Assembly (NCBI RefSeq): GCF_947487805.1
Contig: NZ_CANKXW010000008.1
Span: 124,001-188,000 of the forward strand
Reading direction: 5' to 3'
DNA length: 64,000 bases
Source of the DNA: an uncultured Tateyamaria sp.
GTDB lineage: Bacteria > Pseudomonadota > Alphaproteobacteria > Rhodobacterales > Rhodobacteraceae
This document shows, piece by piece, positions 31,745 to 41,596 of this stretch (its first letter is position 1; each line of letters opens with the position of its first letter). A program made the position numbers and the translations under genes. Under the pieces are notes generated by a model. It worked only from the letters and a program-made list of their open reading frames with translations, was not told where the DNA came from and ran no database searches.

Positions 31745-34700
31745 ATGTTTTCACTGGATGCACAGTACGTTTCGGACGCACACGGACGCCGCAAGGGTCC
31801 GATTGGCGCGATGGCTGTTTTGCTTTTGACCACGGCGCTTTACCCGTCCGTGGGGGCCGCGACCTGCGTGACAGCCCCGGGCTCAGTCACCTGTTCGGGG
31901 TCAATCCCGAATGGCCAGTCGGTCACGGATGATTTCGGCACCATCACCGTCAATGGTTTGACCGAACCCGTCGGCGGCACAGGTTTGCGCTTTACCAGTT
32001 CGACCGACGCGGACATCGACGTCAACGCGGATTTTACGGCCTTTGGCATCCAGCTGGACCCGGGGTTCAACCGCACCCGCCGCGCCGGGTTCGAACTGCG
32101 CACCGATGGGTCGGTCACGGGCACCGTCGCGGGTGACATCACCGGCCCCACATTGGACGATGTTACCAATACGCCCGAATTCGATCTGAACAATTTCGGC
32201 ACCTTCAATGTGCTGAGCGGCACGGGCATCGACCTGACCAGAACCGGGACCATCAACGTCACCCGCCCCACCGTCACCGCCACGCAGAACCGCAGAGACA
32301 ATTTCGCGGCCCCCGGTGGCGAGCGCGATTTCGTCATGGGGCAATTCGGTGCGATCCGTCTGCGCGACCGCAGCGGCGATATCAACTTTGTCAGCACCGG
32401 CGACGTGTCGCTGGATGGCGGCCAAAGGAACCTGTCCGTGGACCGCAGTGCCGAAGTTGGCGTGAACCAGCGCGTATTTTCCACGCGGTTTGCGTCCGGG
32501 TCAGCGGGACAGTCGACCAACAGCGCCCATTTTGGTGTTGTTATCGAAGGCAACGCTGACGTCACAGCGGTCCAGAATGGCGACATCAACCTGACGGGTG
32601 GCGGGGTCAGCACCTCGGTCGAGACAACGGGCGCCATCGCGGCAACCATCGCCACTCATAGCGGCGGCCGCGGGGTGTTCATCACCGACAATGATGCGGG
32701 AGACGTCGATCAGGTCAGCTTTCTTGATCAGACCACGTTCACGCTCAATGGCGACGTCACGTTGACGGGCGCGGATGTCGAAGCCCGCGCCAAGGCCAAT
32801 GACGTGCCAGGTGGCAGCGCCAACACCAAGGCGACCGCGCAAGTCGATCTGTCATCCCAGATCGGTGTCTGGGCGAACAAGCCCAGCGCGCGTGACATTA
32901 CGGTCAACGGTGACATTCGCGTCACAAACGGGACGACCATAATCTCGGCACAGGCTGTGGATGACGCCGGACAAGCCAGCGGATTGGTTGCGGTCCGCGG
33001 TGTAGGCACAGGCGGGAGCGGGTTCGAAGGCAGCGCGTTCCTGAGAGACGACACGAATACGCCAAAACTGTCGCTGAACGTCACCGGCGATATCATCGTG
33101 GCCGGTGGGGACGTCGTGGCGGATGTCACCGGCACAGGGACGTCGACCTTGAATGATCTGTCAGACCTGCCCACAGGTACCCCGCGCGAGACACTCACCA
33201 TCAATCGGTTTGGCGGCAGTTCCGCGACGGGTCTGTCACTGTTTGCGACTGAGGTAGACTATGACTTGGGCGGCAACATCACAGCAACTGGCGGCAACGC
33301 CACGGGCACGATGACCGGGTCCGACATGAATGCAGTTTTCAACGGCGGCAATGCCACGGCCATGAGTTTCAGCGCCGGAAGCGCCATTGGCGGGGGTGCA
33401 TTTAATAAGGTTGAGGACAGTTTGATGAACGCCGATGGCGGTGATGCTGACTTGACCCTTGATGGCACCAACCTTGAGGCTGAAATGCGCGGCGGCAACA
33501 GCATCGGGACAAACGTGTCCATCGGTGCGGTTGGGCAATCCGGCTATACCCAGACCGGTGCTATTGCGGTGACCGGCGGCGATGCGCGCGGCACCGCCTC
33601 TGCCGGTTCGACGATTTCGGCCACGGGTGGATCGGCAACCGGGTACAGTTTCAATGCCGGAGGTCGCCCGGAGGGCGCGCCTGAGACGTCCACCGCAACC
33701 ATCCGAAGCGAGGGCGAAATCACTGTCACGGGCGGCGATGCGACCCTGACCGGCGACGGCACCGCAATTGGCGGGGAAGCAACCGGAATCATTTCCTTCC
33801 TGACCGGAGCCGATGCGCCGCCGCTTGTGGAACATGACGGGATCATCCGTGCCACGGGGGGCGCAGGCATCACGCGGCAAGGGGCGGCCACGGGCATCAA
33901 CATCTCGGATTTCGGGTTCACCAGCACGGCCAGCGATGGGTCCACCGTGGACAACGACGCCAATATTCTGGTGACGGGTGACATCTATACGGATGGCACG
34001 GGCGTTGAAGACACGCTGACAGGCAACGAGCTGGTGTCGGGATCAAATGGGATCAACGCGGCGGTCACCGGCGATGCGCAGGTTGTCGTGGATGGCGGGT
34101 TGGTCGATGTGCGGGGATCCAAGAGCAACGGCATCACGGTCCGTGCCGCCACCAGCCTGACCACATTGCGCAACGGGACACGGGTAAACGTGACAGCGGA
34201 CAGGGGCGCGGGCATCGCGCTCGGCACGTCTCAACGCGTCTTCGAGAACCCGTCCGAGGTGGCCAGCGTCAACCGCATCGTGATCGACCAGACCAGTGCC
34301 GTGATCACAGAGGCTGGCATCGGCATTCAGGACGACGGCCGCACGCGCGTGTTCGACATAGACCCCGATACCAACGACGCCGTGCCGCGGAATGTCGATT
34401 TGGGCAATCAGACCACGGTCGACATCGCGGGCACGTTGAGCAGTGGCATCGGGATTGCGATGGATCTCGGCGCCGGGACGGACACTCTGATCCTCCGGCG
34501 CACAGCGGCCATCACGGGCGTGTCGCGGCTGGGTGCGGGGGATGACCGGTTCATCTACCAGAACTTTGCCGAGACGAACGCAGTCGATGGCGGCGATGGG
34601 CGCGACAGCGTTGTCGTCTCGGTCGCCTCTGGCCAGAATGCGCGGTTCAATCCGCAATCCGAGATCCCGAATTTCACCAATTTCGAGGCGATCTCGAAAT

Positions 34701-36331
34701 CCGGGGTTGGCACGCTGACGGTAGGCGGCGCTGCCTTTGCGAACGGCCCGATTGATTTCGAAGTGCTGAACGGTGCGGGCATTGTCGACAGCGATCAGGC
34801 CAATCTGGGCGTGATCGTGGGGGCCGGGGCACAGTTCCGGACCGACAATCAGGTGGCCAATATCCTGGTGCGCGATCAAGGTGTGGCCAACGGCACGGGC
34901 ACCGCATCGGGCCTGACCAATGAGGGGCGTTTCGCGCCCGGCAATTCCATCGGCACCTTTACCGTCACGGGTGACTTCGCGCAGACCGCGACGGGCCAGC
35001 TGGACATCGAGATTGCCGCAGACGGCGGCTCGGATTTGGTGGCTGTGTCCGGAACGGCCACACTGGACGGGACGCTTTCGGTGCAGGGTATCGGGTATCC
35101 GACCGGGTTCCCCGATACGCAGTCCTATACCATCCTGACCGCAAATGGCGGCATCGCCGGTGCCTTTGCCAACGTCACAGACAACCTGCCGGACGTGGAT
35201 GTCGTTGCCGCCTATTCTGCTAACAGCGTCGCCATCAGTTACAGCCGGGGTACGATGCCCGGCGGGCCGACCACCGACATGTCCGACAAATCCATCCATG
35301 CCAACGCGTTGCAGGCCGGTCTTGCCAGTGTCGGTTTCTTTTCCAACCACCTGCGCGCGCGGGGCCGAGCGCACGGCCCCTCTGGCGCGGGGCGCGATAC
35401 GCTGGCCTTTGCGGGGCTTGACGGGCCGGTGTTCTCGTTCGCCGACCAGACCCCCGGCTTTACCGCCGAAACCGGCGCGCTCTGGCTCAGCCCGTTTGCA
35501 TCCCGCGCGGATGTGGACGCCACGGCGGTCGCGACAGGATACAGTGCCGACACCAACGGCCTTGCCCTCGGCTATGAGGTCACGACGCCTGATGGCGCGG
35601 GGTTCGTGCGCAAGGGTATCGCTCTGGGCTTTTCCACCACGGATGTGGCCAGCGGGGCCAGCAGTGCAGACATCGACACCACGCAGATCGGCGCTTACTA
35701 CCACCTCGAGCGCGGGCCACTGCGCCTGACAACAGCGGCGACCTTCGGCAGCCAATCCCACGACATCACCCGTACGATCCCAATCGCAGGCATGGCGCCC
35801 GCGATTGCACGGTCGTCTGCGGATGGCTTTGCGTTCGAGATCGGCGCCGACCTGTCCTACAACCTCGCGCAGCACTATGGCTGGGCCAACGCCGACACCT
35901 TGCGCGTAGCCCCTGTCGTGTCGTTGCAGCATTCCGTGGTCAAGCGGGACGGATACACCGAAACCGGCGCGGGCATTCTGAACCTGACGGTCGCGCCCGA
36001 GCGCTATGCACGCACCGTTCTGGGGGTCGGGATGGAGTACGAACAGCTCTTTCGCGGCCAAAACGGGATGGTGATCAAACCGTCCCTTTCGGTGAAATAC
36101 GAACACGCGTTCGGCGCAGAGGCGGCAACCGTATCCAGCGCCTTGGCTGGTGTCGCGGGCGCGTCCTTTGCCGATCGTGGCGCAATCGTAGGCGACAACA
36201 CGATCGCCGTCGGCGCAGGGGTCGAATTCCAGATCAAGGACAACTTTTCGGTCGATGTGCGCTATTCCGGGCGTTTCAGCAACAGCGCCGACACGCATAC
36301 GGCATCGATCAGCGCGGTCTGGAAGTTTTAG
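31745..36331 (+). CDS. Large type V autotransporter (beta-helix passenger, C-terminal barrel)
   Basis: A 1528-residue secreted or surface protein. An extended N-terminus with a hydrophobic segment (about 18-39, ending VGAA) acts as the signal peptide. A Gly/Thr/Asp-rich passenger follows, with many short strands of the form ITVTGGDA, DINLTGGG and GDIT, as in right-handed beta-helices. A pertactin-like junction (GRFAPGNSIGTFTVTGDF, TGQLDIEI) leads to a C-terminal autotransporter barrel of about 270 residues ending SISAVWKF, with the terminal Phe of outer-membrane barrels. The barrel exports the passenger. Adhesion or biofilm roles are common in the family; no catalytic site is visible. The stop overlaps that of the convergent regulator gene by 4 bp. 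Confidence 0.9.
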   Translation: MFSLDAQYVSDAHGRRKGPIGAMAVLLLTTALYPSVGAATCVTAPGSVTCSGSIPNGQSVTDDFGTITVNGLTEPVGGTGLRFTSSTDADIDVNADFTAFGIQLDPGFNRTRRAGFELRTDGSVTGTVAGDITGPTLDDVTNTPEFDLNNFGTFNVLSGTGIDLTRTGTINVTRPTVTATQNRRDNFAAPGGERDFVMGQFGAIRLRDRSGDINFVSTGDVSLDGGQRNLSVDRSAEVGVNQRVFSTRFASGSAGQSTNSAHFGVVIEGNADVTAVQNGDINLTGGGVSTSVETTGAIAATIATHSGGRGVFITDNDAGDVDQVSFLDQTTFTLNGDVTLTGADVEARAKANDVPGGSANTKATAQVDLSSQIGVWANKPSARDITVNGDIRVTNGTTIISAQAVDDAGQASGLVAVRGVGTGGSGFEGSAFLRDDTNTPKLSLNVTGDIIVAGGDVVADVTGTGTSTLNDLSDLPTGTPRETLTINRFGGSSATGLSLFATEVDYDLGGNITATGGNATGTMTGSDMNAVFNGGNATAMSFSAGSAIGGGAFNKVEDSLMNADGGDADLTLDGTNLEAEMRGGNSIGTNVSIGAVGQSGYTQTGAIAVTGGDARGTASAGSTISATGGSATGYSFNAGGRPEGAPETSTATIRSEGEITVTGGDATLTGDGTAIGGEATGIISFLTGADAPPLVEHDGIIRATGGAGITRQGAATGINISDFGFTSTASDGSTVDNDANILVTGDIYTDGTGVEDTLTGNELVSGSNGINAAVTGDAQVVVDGGLVDVRGSKSNGITVRAATSLTTLRNGTRVNVTADRGAGIALGTSQRVFENPSEVASVNRIVIDQTSAVITEAGIGIQDDGRTRVFDIDPDTNDAVPRNVDLGNQTTVDIAGTLSSGIGIAMDLGAGTDTLILRRTAAITGVSRLGAGDDRFIYQNFAETNAVDGGDGRDSVVVSVASGQNARFNPQSEIPNFTNFEAISKSGVGTLTVGGAAFANGPIDFEVLNGAGIVDSDQANLGVIVGAGAQFRTDNQVANILVRDQGVANGTGTASGLTNEGRFAPGNSIGTFTVTGDFAQTATGQLDIEIAADGGSDLVAVSGTATLDGTLSVQGIGYPTGFPDTQSYTILTANGGIAGAFANVTDNLPDVDVVAAYSANSVAISYSRGTMPGGPTTDMSDKSIHANALQAGLASVGFFSNHLRARGRAHGPSGAGRDTLAFAGLDGPVFSFADQTPGFTAETGALWLSPFASRADVDATAVATGYSADTNGLALGYEVTTPDGAGFVRKGIALGFSTTDVASGASSADIDTTQIGAYYHLERGPLRLTTAATFGSQSHDITRTIPIAGMAPAIARSSADGFAFEIGADLSYNLAQHYGWANADTLRVAPVVSLQHSVVKRDGYTETGAGILNLTVAPERYARTVLGVGMEYEQLFRGQNGMVIKPSLSVKYEHAFGAEAATVSSALAGVAGASFADRGAIVGDNTIAVGAGVEFQIKDNFSVDVRYSGRFSNSADTHTASISAVWKF

Positions 36332-37935
36332 GCCTTTGAGGTCAATTCAAGCACCTCGGCAATAGCGTCCCAGAAAGCGTCCGCGTGGCTTGCGATCCCC
36401 AGTTGCCCTGCCCCCTTGATCACGCGCAAATCCGTTTGCGCATGATCTGCGAGGTGGTCACGCAGAACCGCCGCTGTGGTGAAATGATCGTCTGCGCCAT
36501 GCAAGAAAGTGGTCCGCACCTGAAAGCCTGACGCCAGTTGATCCGACTGGCCCTGCACCAGATCGAAATCCGAAGCGATACCCAATGTCGAATGCGCGTG
36601 CAGATCGCGGTACCAGTCAAAGGCGGCACCGGCGCCCACCTTGCCCGTCAGCGCGTCCAGATCTGACGCACAGCTGCTGAAGAGCTTGCGTAAAACGAAC
36701 CGGGTCGTACGGGCGTTGGAAAACACGCGGCGCTGAAACTGCGTGCTGAGCTTCTTGTACATGCCGTTGTGCTTGCCAAGCTTGCGCAGACCTTCGAGAA
36801 ACTTGGCCGAGGGCGTTGCCGGTTCGCGCCGCTTGTTCATCAGGTTGACCGATGTGACGACAGCGCGGCTCAGAAGGTCGGGATCCTTTTGCGACATGCG
36901 CATTGCAAAGAACGCGCCCGTCGCCTGACAAAGCACATCCACAGGCCCGGACCACGTCGCCTTGGCGAAGGACAGCAAATCGTCCACGGTTTGATCGACC
37001 AGCGCGCCGTCGTTGAACGCGGACGCGCAGGCCTGATCATCCAGATAGCCGCCGCGCACCGGGACAATCAGCCGAATGTAGTAGCGGTCCAGCGCGTCCT
37101 GCGCGTTCAGGAGTAGAAAGGGAAAGAGATAGCCGTGCAGCACCAACAGCGGTTTGCCGTCCAGCGGCCCCATATCCCAGACCCGCATCAGCCGTCCCGT
37201 AGCCAGCCGCTGGCTGGACAGGCGAATGGGCGTGCGCAGATGGCGCGCGGTGAAACTGTCGATCACCCGGCTTTGATGCGGATCCTGTTCGCACAAGTAC
37301 ATGAGGTGGATCAATTGACTGACCAGCGTGCGCACCGTTTCCGCCTGCGTGTTACAGCCCAGCTTGCTCATCGCGCGTTTGAGGTGGCTGCGCTTGGTCT
37401 CGATGGACACGTCGTCCTTTTGCGCGGCCTGCATGGGGCTCAGCCCGCCGACAAGCTGAAACACCACCAGCCGTTCTGACGGCGTCAACTGGTTCTGGCG
37501 ATTGAAGAGGTCAAACACCTCGTCAAAGAGGTCGCGGGTCACGAGAACGGTGCGCAGCGTGTTCCGCTTGGCGCCAGTGTCGGACACGGTTGTAAAGGGT
37601 ACACACCAGTGAAATCCATCCTTCGCGCGCGCGGCAATAACCATGCCCGCCTGAAGGCGCTGGCCCGTGGCAATGTCGTTCATCTCGGTGATTTCCGGAT
37701 GGCTGCCGGGCTCCAGAACGCTCACGGTCTCCATGCTGCGCGCGTTGGAAATGCCAGCGCGCAGGAAAGCGCCATCCAGTTGGAATTCGGCCCAGATGAT
37801 GCGTTCGGAGATCGCCGAGTCATCCCGCCCGAATTGCGCGATCAGGTCACTTTGCAGCGCACGCGATTCCTCGGTCGGTGCCAGCGAAAACACATCCCGC
37901 AACGTGTCGTGCAGATCTGAGGCAGTGCTGCGCAA
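36328..37935 (-). CDS. LuxR-type HTH protein fused to a catalytically dead alpha/beta-hydrolase domain
   Basis: A 535-residue protein from a TTG at 37935. An N-terminal region of about 140 residues is possibly a sensor. A LuxR/GerE HTH lies at about 148-205 (LTPSERLVVFQLVGGLSPMQAA then KRSHLKRAMSKLG), followed by an alpha/beta-hydrolase fold (about 262-530: LLVLHGYLF, PVDVLCQATGAFFAM, TTFLHGADDHF). The nucleophile elbow reads CQATG instead of GxSxG, so Ala338 replaces the Ser. The usual GH near the end reads GQ (Gln511), so the catalytic His is missing too. The domain probably binds a ligand rather than cleaving it. It is convergent with the autotransporter, which is a candidate target. Confidence 0.82.
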   Translation of the reverse strand: MRSTASDLHDTLRDVFSLAPTEESRALQSDLIAQFGRDDSAISERIIWAEFQLDGAFLRAGISNARSMETVSVLEPGSHPEITEMNDIATGQRLQAGMVIAARAKDGFHWCVPFTTVSDTGAKRNTLRTVLVTRDLFDEVFDLFNRQNQLTPSERLVVFQLVGGLSPMQAAQKDDVSIETKRSHLKRAMSKLGCNTQAETVRTLVSQLIHLMYLCEQDPHQSRVIDSFTARHLRTPIRLSSQRLATGRLMRVWDMGPLDGKPLLVLHGYLFPFLLLNAQDALDRYYIRLIVPVRGGYLDDQACASAFNDGALVDQTVDDLLSFAKATWSGPVDVLCQATGAFFAMRMSQKDPDLLSRAVVTSVNLMNKRREPATPSAKFLEGLRKLGKHNGMYKKLSTQFQRRVFSNARTTRFVLRKLFSSCASDLDALTGKVGAGAAFDWYRDLHAHSTLGIASDFDLVQGQSDQLASGFQVRTTFLHGADDHFTTAAVLRDHLADHAQTDLRVIKGAGQLGIASHADAFWDAIAEVLELTSKA

Positions 37936-38052
37936 GAATGGCCCCCCAGCCCATTTCCTGACCCGCAGCCTACCCGATTTTCAGCCAAAAATCACCTGTT
38001 TTGCTGCGACACGACCGCGTTCGGGCGCGCTTGCCTGTATTGACGGCGCGCG

Positions 38053-38739
38053 TCAGATCAGGCGGTCGACAAGAGCGCGCAGAACGGCCCGGTCGGTGTC
38101 ATCGACGGCAGCCGTTCGGCTGCGCCACAACGTGGCCTGCGAGGCGAGGATCAGACCGTCGGACAGGATCTTGAGGTGATTGGCGCGCAGGGTTTCACCG
38201 CTTGATGTGATGTCGGCGATGGCCTCCGCGGTTTCGTTGGCCACGGTGCCTTCGGTCGCGCCCTGACTGTCGACGATGGCATAGTCCGCCACGCCCGCAT
38301 CGCGCAGGAAATCCCGCACCAACCGGTGGTATTTGGTCGCAATCCGCAACCGGAACCCGTGGGTCGCGCGGAACGCCGCGGCCACCGCATCAAGGTCATC
38401 TGTCAGGTCCACGTCCACCCAGCCACGCGGCACGGCCAGCACCAGATCCGCATGGCCGAACCCCATTTCTGCCAGCGGTTCGACCTGTTGCTCCCACAGG
38501 GGCAATTTCTCATGAATGAGATCAGTGCCCGTGACGCCCAGGTGGATATGCCCTGCAGCCAGTTCACGGGGTACTTCGCCCGCGGAAAGCAGCACAAGGG
38601 CCACGCCCTCCACCCCTTCGACAGCACCTGCGTATTCGCGATCCGAGCCTGTGCGCGTCAGCGTGATGCCACGCTTGTCGAACCAGTCGAACGTCTTTTC
38701 CATCAGCCGCCCCTTGGACGGCACACCCAGCTTGATCAT
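38053..38739 (-). CDS. hisG: ATP phosphoribosyltransferase, short form
   Basis: A 228-residue enzyme catalysing the first step of histidine synthesis, joining ATP and PRPP. It begins [19 protein letters not shown], contains the TGTDLIHE segment, and has the PRPP-binding IVDSQGATEGTVANE region. It lacks the C-terminal regulatory domain of the long form, so it needs HisZ, encoded by the adjacent overlapping gene (ATGA). It is the last gene of hisS-hisZ-hisG. Confidence 0.95.
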   Translation of the reverse strand: MIKLGVPSKGRLMEKTFDWFDKRGITLTRTGSDREYAGAVEGVEGVALVLLSAGEVPRELAAGHIHLGVTGTDLIHEKLPLWEQQVEPLAEMGFGHADLVLAVPRGWVDVDLTDDLDAVAAAFRATHGFRLRIATKYHRLVRDFLRDAGVADYAIVDSQGATEGTVANETAEAIADITSSGETLRANHLKILSDGLILASQATLWRSRTAAVDDTDRAVLRALVDRLI

Positions 38740-39806
38740 TGCGCCCGCTCCAGATCGACAAGGAGGCCGGGACGGATCACCGCACCCACCGCGGGGATCT
38801 CGGCCCCTTGGCCCAGCCTGCGGGTCAGCGCGTCATAGCGCCCGCCAGAGGCCACAGGCGGCAGGTCGGGCCGCCCGTCGGCGTAGAACCCAAAGACAAA
38901 GCCGTCGTAATATTCCATCGACGTCCGTCCATAGCTGGTTTCGAATTCAAGGCTGTCGATATCGATCTGCCGCGCCGCGAGCGCCTTGGCACGGGCGTCC
39001 AGACGTTTGACGGCCGGGCGGATCGCAGGCAGGTCAACAGACAGGTCGTGCAGCTGCGACAGCGCAAAGGGCAGTGTTTCGCGCACGTTCAGGAGGGCAT
39101 CGAGGCACTCCATCTGCGCGGCGGCAATCGGCGGTTCGGCAGCATCCGCGCGCAGGGCGGCAATGCGGGCATCGATTTCCGCCTGACTGCGCAATCCGGT
39201 CAGCGGCGCGTCGGTCGCGGTTTTTCCCGCCAACAAGGCCGCACGCGTTTCGGGTTGCGGCACGCGCCCCGAAAACCGGTCCAGCAGGGCGCGAAAGCGG
39301 CGCGGCCGCCAGATGTGGCGCCGCAGCGCCGCCTTGCGCCGGTCGGAGGTATCGAGCCCGTCCACCGCCGCCATCAGGATGCCGATATCACCGGTAGAGG
39401 CGCGCAGGCCAAGCGGGGCCGTCACCTCGGAAATCAGGGCGAACACCTCGGCATCTGCTGCGGCGGGATCGGTGCGGTCAAAGACCTCGTACCCCACCTG
39501 CAGGTACTCGCTCGCGCGCTCCGGGTCGTCTTCCTGCCGCCGGAACACTTCGCCCGCATAGGTATAGCGCGCAGGCTCCGCCCCGTGGGCCATGTGCATC
39601 TGCACCACGGGCACGGTGAAATCGGGGCGCAGCATCTGTTCGCCACGCAGCGCATCAGAGGTGACATAGGCGCGCGCGCGGATGTCTTCGCCGTAGAGAT
39701 CAAGCAACAACCCGGCGGGTTGAAGGACGGGCGGCTCGACCACCTGTGCGCCCATCTGCGCAAAGCGGGCCCGCAGGGCATAGGCCCTTTGACGCGTGTC
39801 GGTCAT
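38736..39806 (-). CDS. hisZ: ATP phosphoribosyltransferase regulatory subunit
   Basis: About 356 residues from the ATG at 39806 ([20 protein letters not shown]), overlapping the hisS stop by 4 bp; an upstream extension shadows hisS. It is a histidyl-tRNA synthetase-like protein without aminoacylation function, with a motif-2-like [24 protein letters not shown] and the C-terminal [14 protein letters not shown] ... [14 protein letters not shown]. HisZ completes and allosterically controls the short HisG. Co-location with hisS and hisG supports the call. Confidence 0.93.
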   Translation of the reverse strand: MTDTRQRAYALRARFAQMGAQVVEPPVLQPAGLLLDLYGEDIRARAYVTSDALRGEQMLRPDFTVPVVQMHMAHGAEPARYTYAGEVFRRQEDDPERASEYLQVGYEVFDRTDPAAADAEVFALISEVTAPLGLRASTGDIGILMAAVDGLDTSDRRKAALRRHIWRPRRFRALLDRFSGRVPQPETRAALLAGKTATDAPLTGLRSQAEIDARIAALRADAAEPPIAAAQMECLDALLNVRETLPFALSQLHDLSVDLPAIRPAVKRLDARAKALAARQIDIDSLEFETSYGRTSMEYYDGFVFGFYADGRPDLPPVASGGRYDALTRRLGQGAEIPAVGAVIRPGLLVDLERAQ

Positions 39807-41278
39807 CCGTTCAGGATCTCTTTGACTTTGGCCAGCATCTGGTCGCGGGGCACTTCGAACTGGCTGGGCCGGTCCTTCCATTCCTCGTGGGTCGCGGTTT
39901 CCGCAATCTTGGCGCCGAGGATCAGATCCTTGATCTGCACGACGCCGCGCGCGTTCTCGTCCCCGCCTTCGATGATGGCGATGGGCGCATTGCGTTTGTC
40001 CGCATATTTCAGCTGGTTGCCGAAATTCTTCGGATTGCCGAGGTAGACTTCGGCCCGGATGCCCGCACTGCGCAATTCGGCGACCATCGCCTGATAGTCG
40101 GCCATCCGGTCGCGGTCCATAACGGTGACGACGACCGGGCCTGCCTCGCTGGTGCCGATCCGGTTCGTGGCGCGCAAGGCGGCCAGCAGGCGGTCAACGC
40201 CGATGGACACGCCCGTGGCGGGCACTTCCTGTCCGGTGAACCGCTTGACCAGATCGTCGTAGCGCCCCCCGCCCGCGACAGAGCCGAACTGGACCGTCTG
40301 GCCCTTTTCGTTTTGCACGTCAAACGTCAGTTCGGCCTCGTAGACCGGACCGGTATAATAGCCCAAGCCGCGCACGACCGAAGGGTCGATGATGATCCGG
40401 TCGGGGCCGTAGCCTGCGGCGTCAAGAAGGGCGGCGATCTCTTCGAGCTCGTCGACACCCTTTGTGCCGATGTCAGAGCCGTCCACAAGTTCACGGAGCC
40501 GCGCCACGGTCTCGGACCCTGTCGCACGCTGCGCGTCCATGAAGCCCATCACAACGTCCGCATGCGCGTCCGTCAGGCCCGCTCCCTTGGTGTAGTCGCC
40601 GCTCTCGTCCTTGCGCCCTTCGCCCAGCAGCGCGCGCACGCCGTCCGGCCCCAGCCGGTCGAGCTTGTCGATGGCGCGCAGCACGATGCCACGCTCGGCC
40701 TCCTTGTCGTCGCCAGCAAGGCCCGCGACCTCCATCACGCCGTTCAGCACCTTGCGGTTGTTGATGCGGATCACGTAATCGCCGCGCTGGATGCCCACGG
40801 CCTCGAGCGTGTCCGACAGCATCGCGCAGATCTCGGCATCGGCGGCCATGGACGCCGTGCCCACCGTATCCGCATCGCATTGATAAAACTGGCGAAACCG
40901 CCCCGGCCCCGGCTTTTCATTGCGCCAGACCGGCCCCATCGTATAGCGGCGATAGGGGTTCGGCAGGTCGTTGCGGTGCTGGGCATAGACGCGGGCCAGG
41001 GGGGCCGTCATGTCATAGCGGAGCGCGAGCCAGTCGCCGTCTTCCTCCTGCCAGGCAAAGACCCCTTCGTTTGGGCGGTCCACATCGGGCAGGAACTTAC
41101 CCAGCGCCTCGACCGTTTCGACCGCGCTCGATTCGAGCGCGTCAAAGCCATAGCGATGATAGACGCCTGCGATCTTTTGCAGCATCTCGGCGCGGTCGGT
41201 GACGTCCGTGCCGAAATAGTCGCGAAAGCCCTTGGGCGTTTGTGCCTTGGGGCGCGGGGTCTTCTTGGGCTTGGCCAT
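39803..41278 (-). CDS. hisS: Histidyl-tRNA synthetase
   Basis: About 491 residues from the ATG at 41278 ([22 protein letters not shown]); the 60-residue upstream extension is a shadow of the divergent slyX side. Class II synthetase motifs are visible: [46 protein letters not shown] (motif 2), [39 protein letters not shown] (motif 3), then the anticodon-binding domain ([10 protein letters not shown] through the C-terminus). It is the first gene of the hisS-hisZ-hisG run and divergent from slyX. Confidence 0.96.
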   Translation of the reverse strand: MAKPKKTPRPKAQTPKGFRDYFGTDVTDRAEMLQKIAGVYHRYGFDALESSAVETVEALGKFLPDVDRPNEGVFAWQEEDGDWLALRYDMTAPLARVYAQHRNDLPNPYRRYTMGPVWRNEKPGPGRFRQFYQCDADTVGTASMAADAEICAMLSDTLEAVGIQRGDYVIRINNRKVLNGVMEVAGLAGDDKEAERGIVLRAIDKLDRLGPDGVRALLGEGRKDESGDYTKGAGLTDAHADVVMGFMDAQRATGSETVARLRELVDGSDIGTKGVDELEEIAALLDAAGYGPDRIIIDPSVVRGLGYYTGPVYEAELTFDVQNEKGQTVQFGSVAGGGRYDDLVKRFTGQEVPATGVSIGVDRLLAALRATNRIGTSEAGPVVVTVMDRDRMADYQAMVAELRSAGIRAEVYLGNPKNFGNQLKYADKRNAPIAIIEGGDENARGVVQIKDLILGAKIAETATHEEWKDRPSQFEVPRDQMLAKVKEILNG

Positions 41279-41381
41279 GGTGCCGCTCCGATTGGGTTTG
41301 GGCGCGCAATACCGTAGCTGCGGTAAGGGGGCAAGGCACGGGTTGCTTGCGTTGGCCGGGAGATTGGCCCACACCGGGGGC

Positions 41382-41591
41382 ATGACTGACACCCGCATCA
41401 ACGCCCTCGAAGAACAGATCGCCCACCTGACACGCACCGTCGATGACTTGTCGGACATCGTGGCCCGTCAGGAACGCGAAATCGCCGTGCTGACGCGGCG
41501 CGCGCAATTGCTGATGGAGCGGGAGGCCGAACGCGAGGCGCAAGGCGGTGGCGGCATTGTCGTGGGCGACGAACGCCCGCCGCATTACTGA
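41382..41591 (+). CDS. slyX: SlyX family small coiled-coil protein
   Basis: A 69-residue protein from the ATG at 41382 ([27 protein letters not shown]). The first roughly 52 residues form a heptad-patterned coiled coil as in SlyX, followed by a Gly-rich linker and the typical short end ERPPHY. The function in the family is unknown. It is divergent from hisS and ends 5 bp before the stop of the convergent lipoprotein gene. Confidence 0.85.
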   Translation: MTDTRINALEEQIAHLTRTVDDLSDIVARQEREIAVLTRRAQLLMEREAEREAQGGGGIVVGDERPPHY

Positions 41592-41596
41592 CCCCG

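Noticed and set aside
34043-36298. 751-codon minus-strand frame opposite the autotransporter
   Set aside because: It mirrors the autotransporter codons; the peptide is Arg/His/Gly-rich noise and there is no ribosome-binding site.
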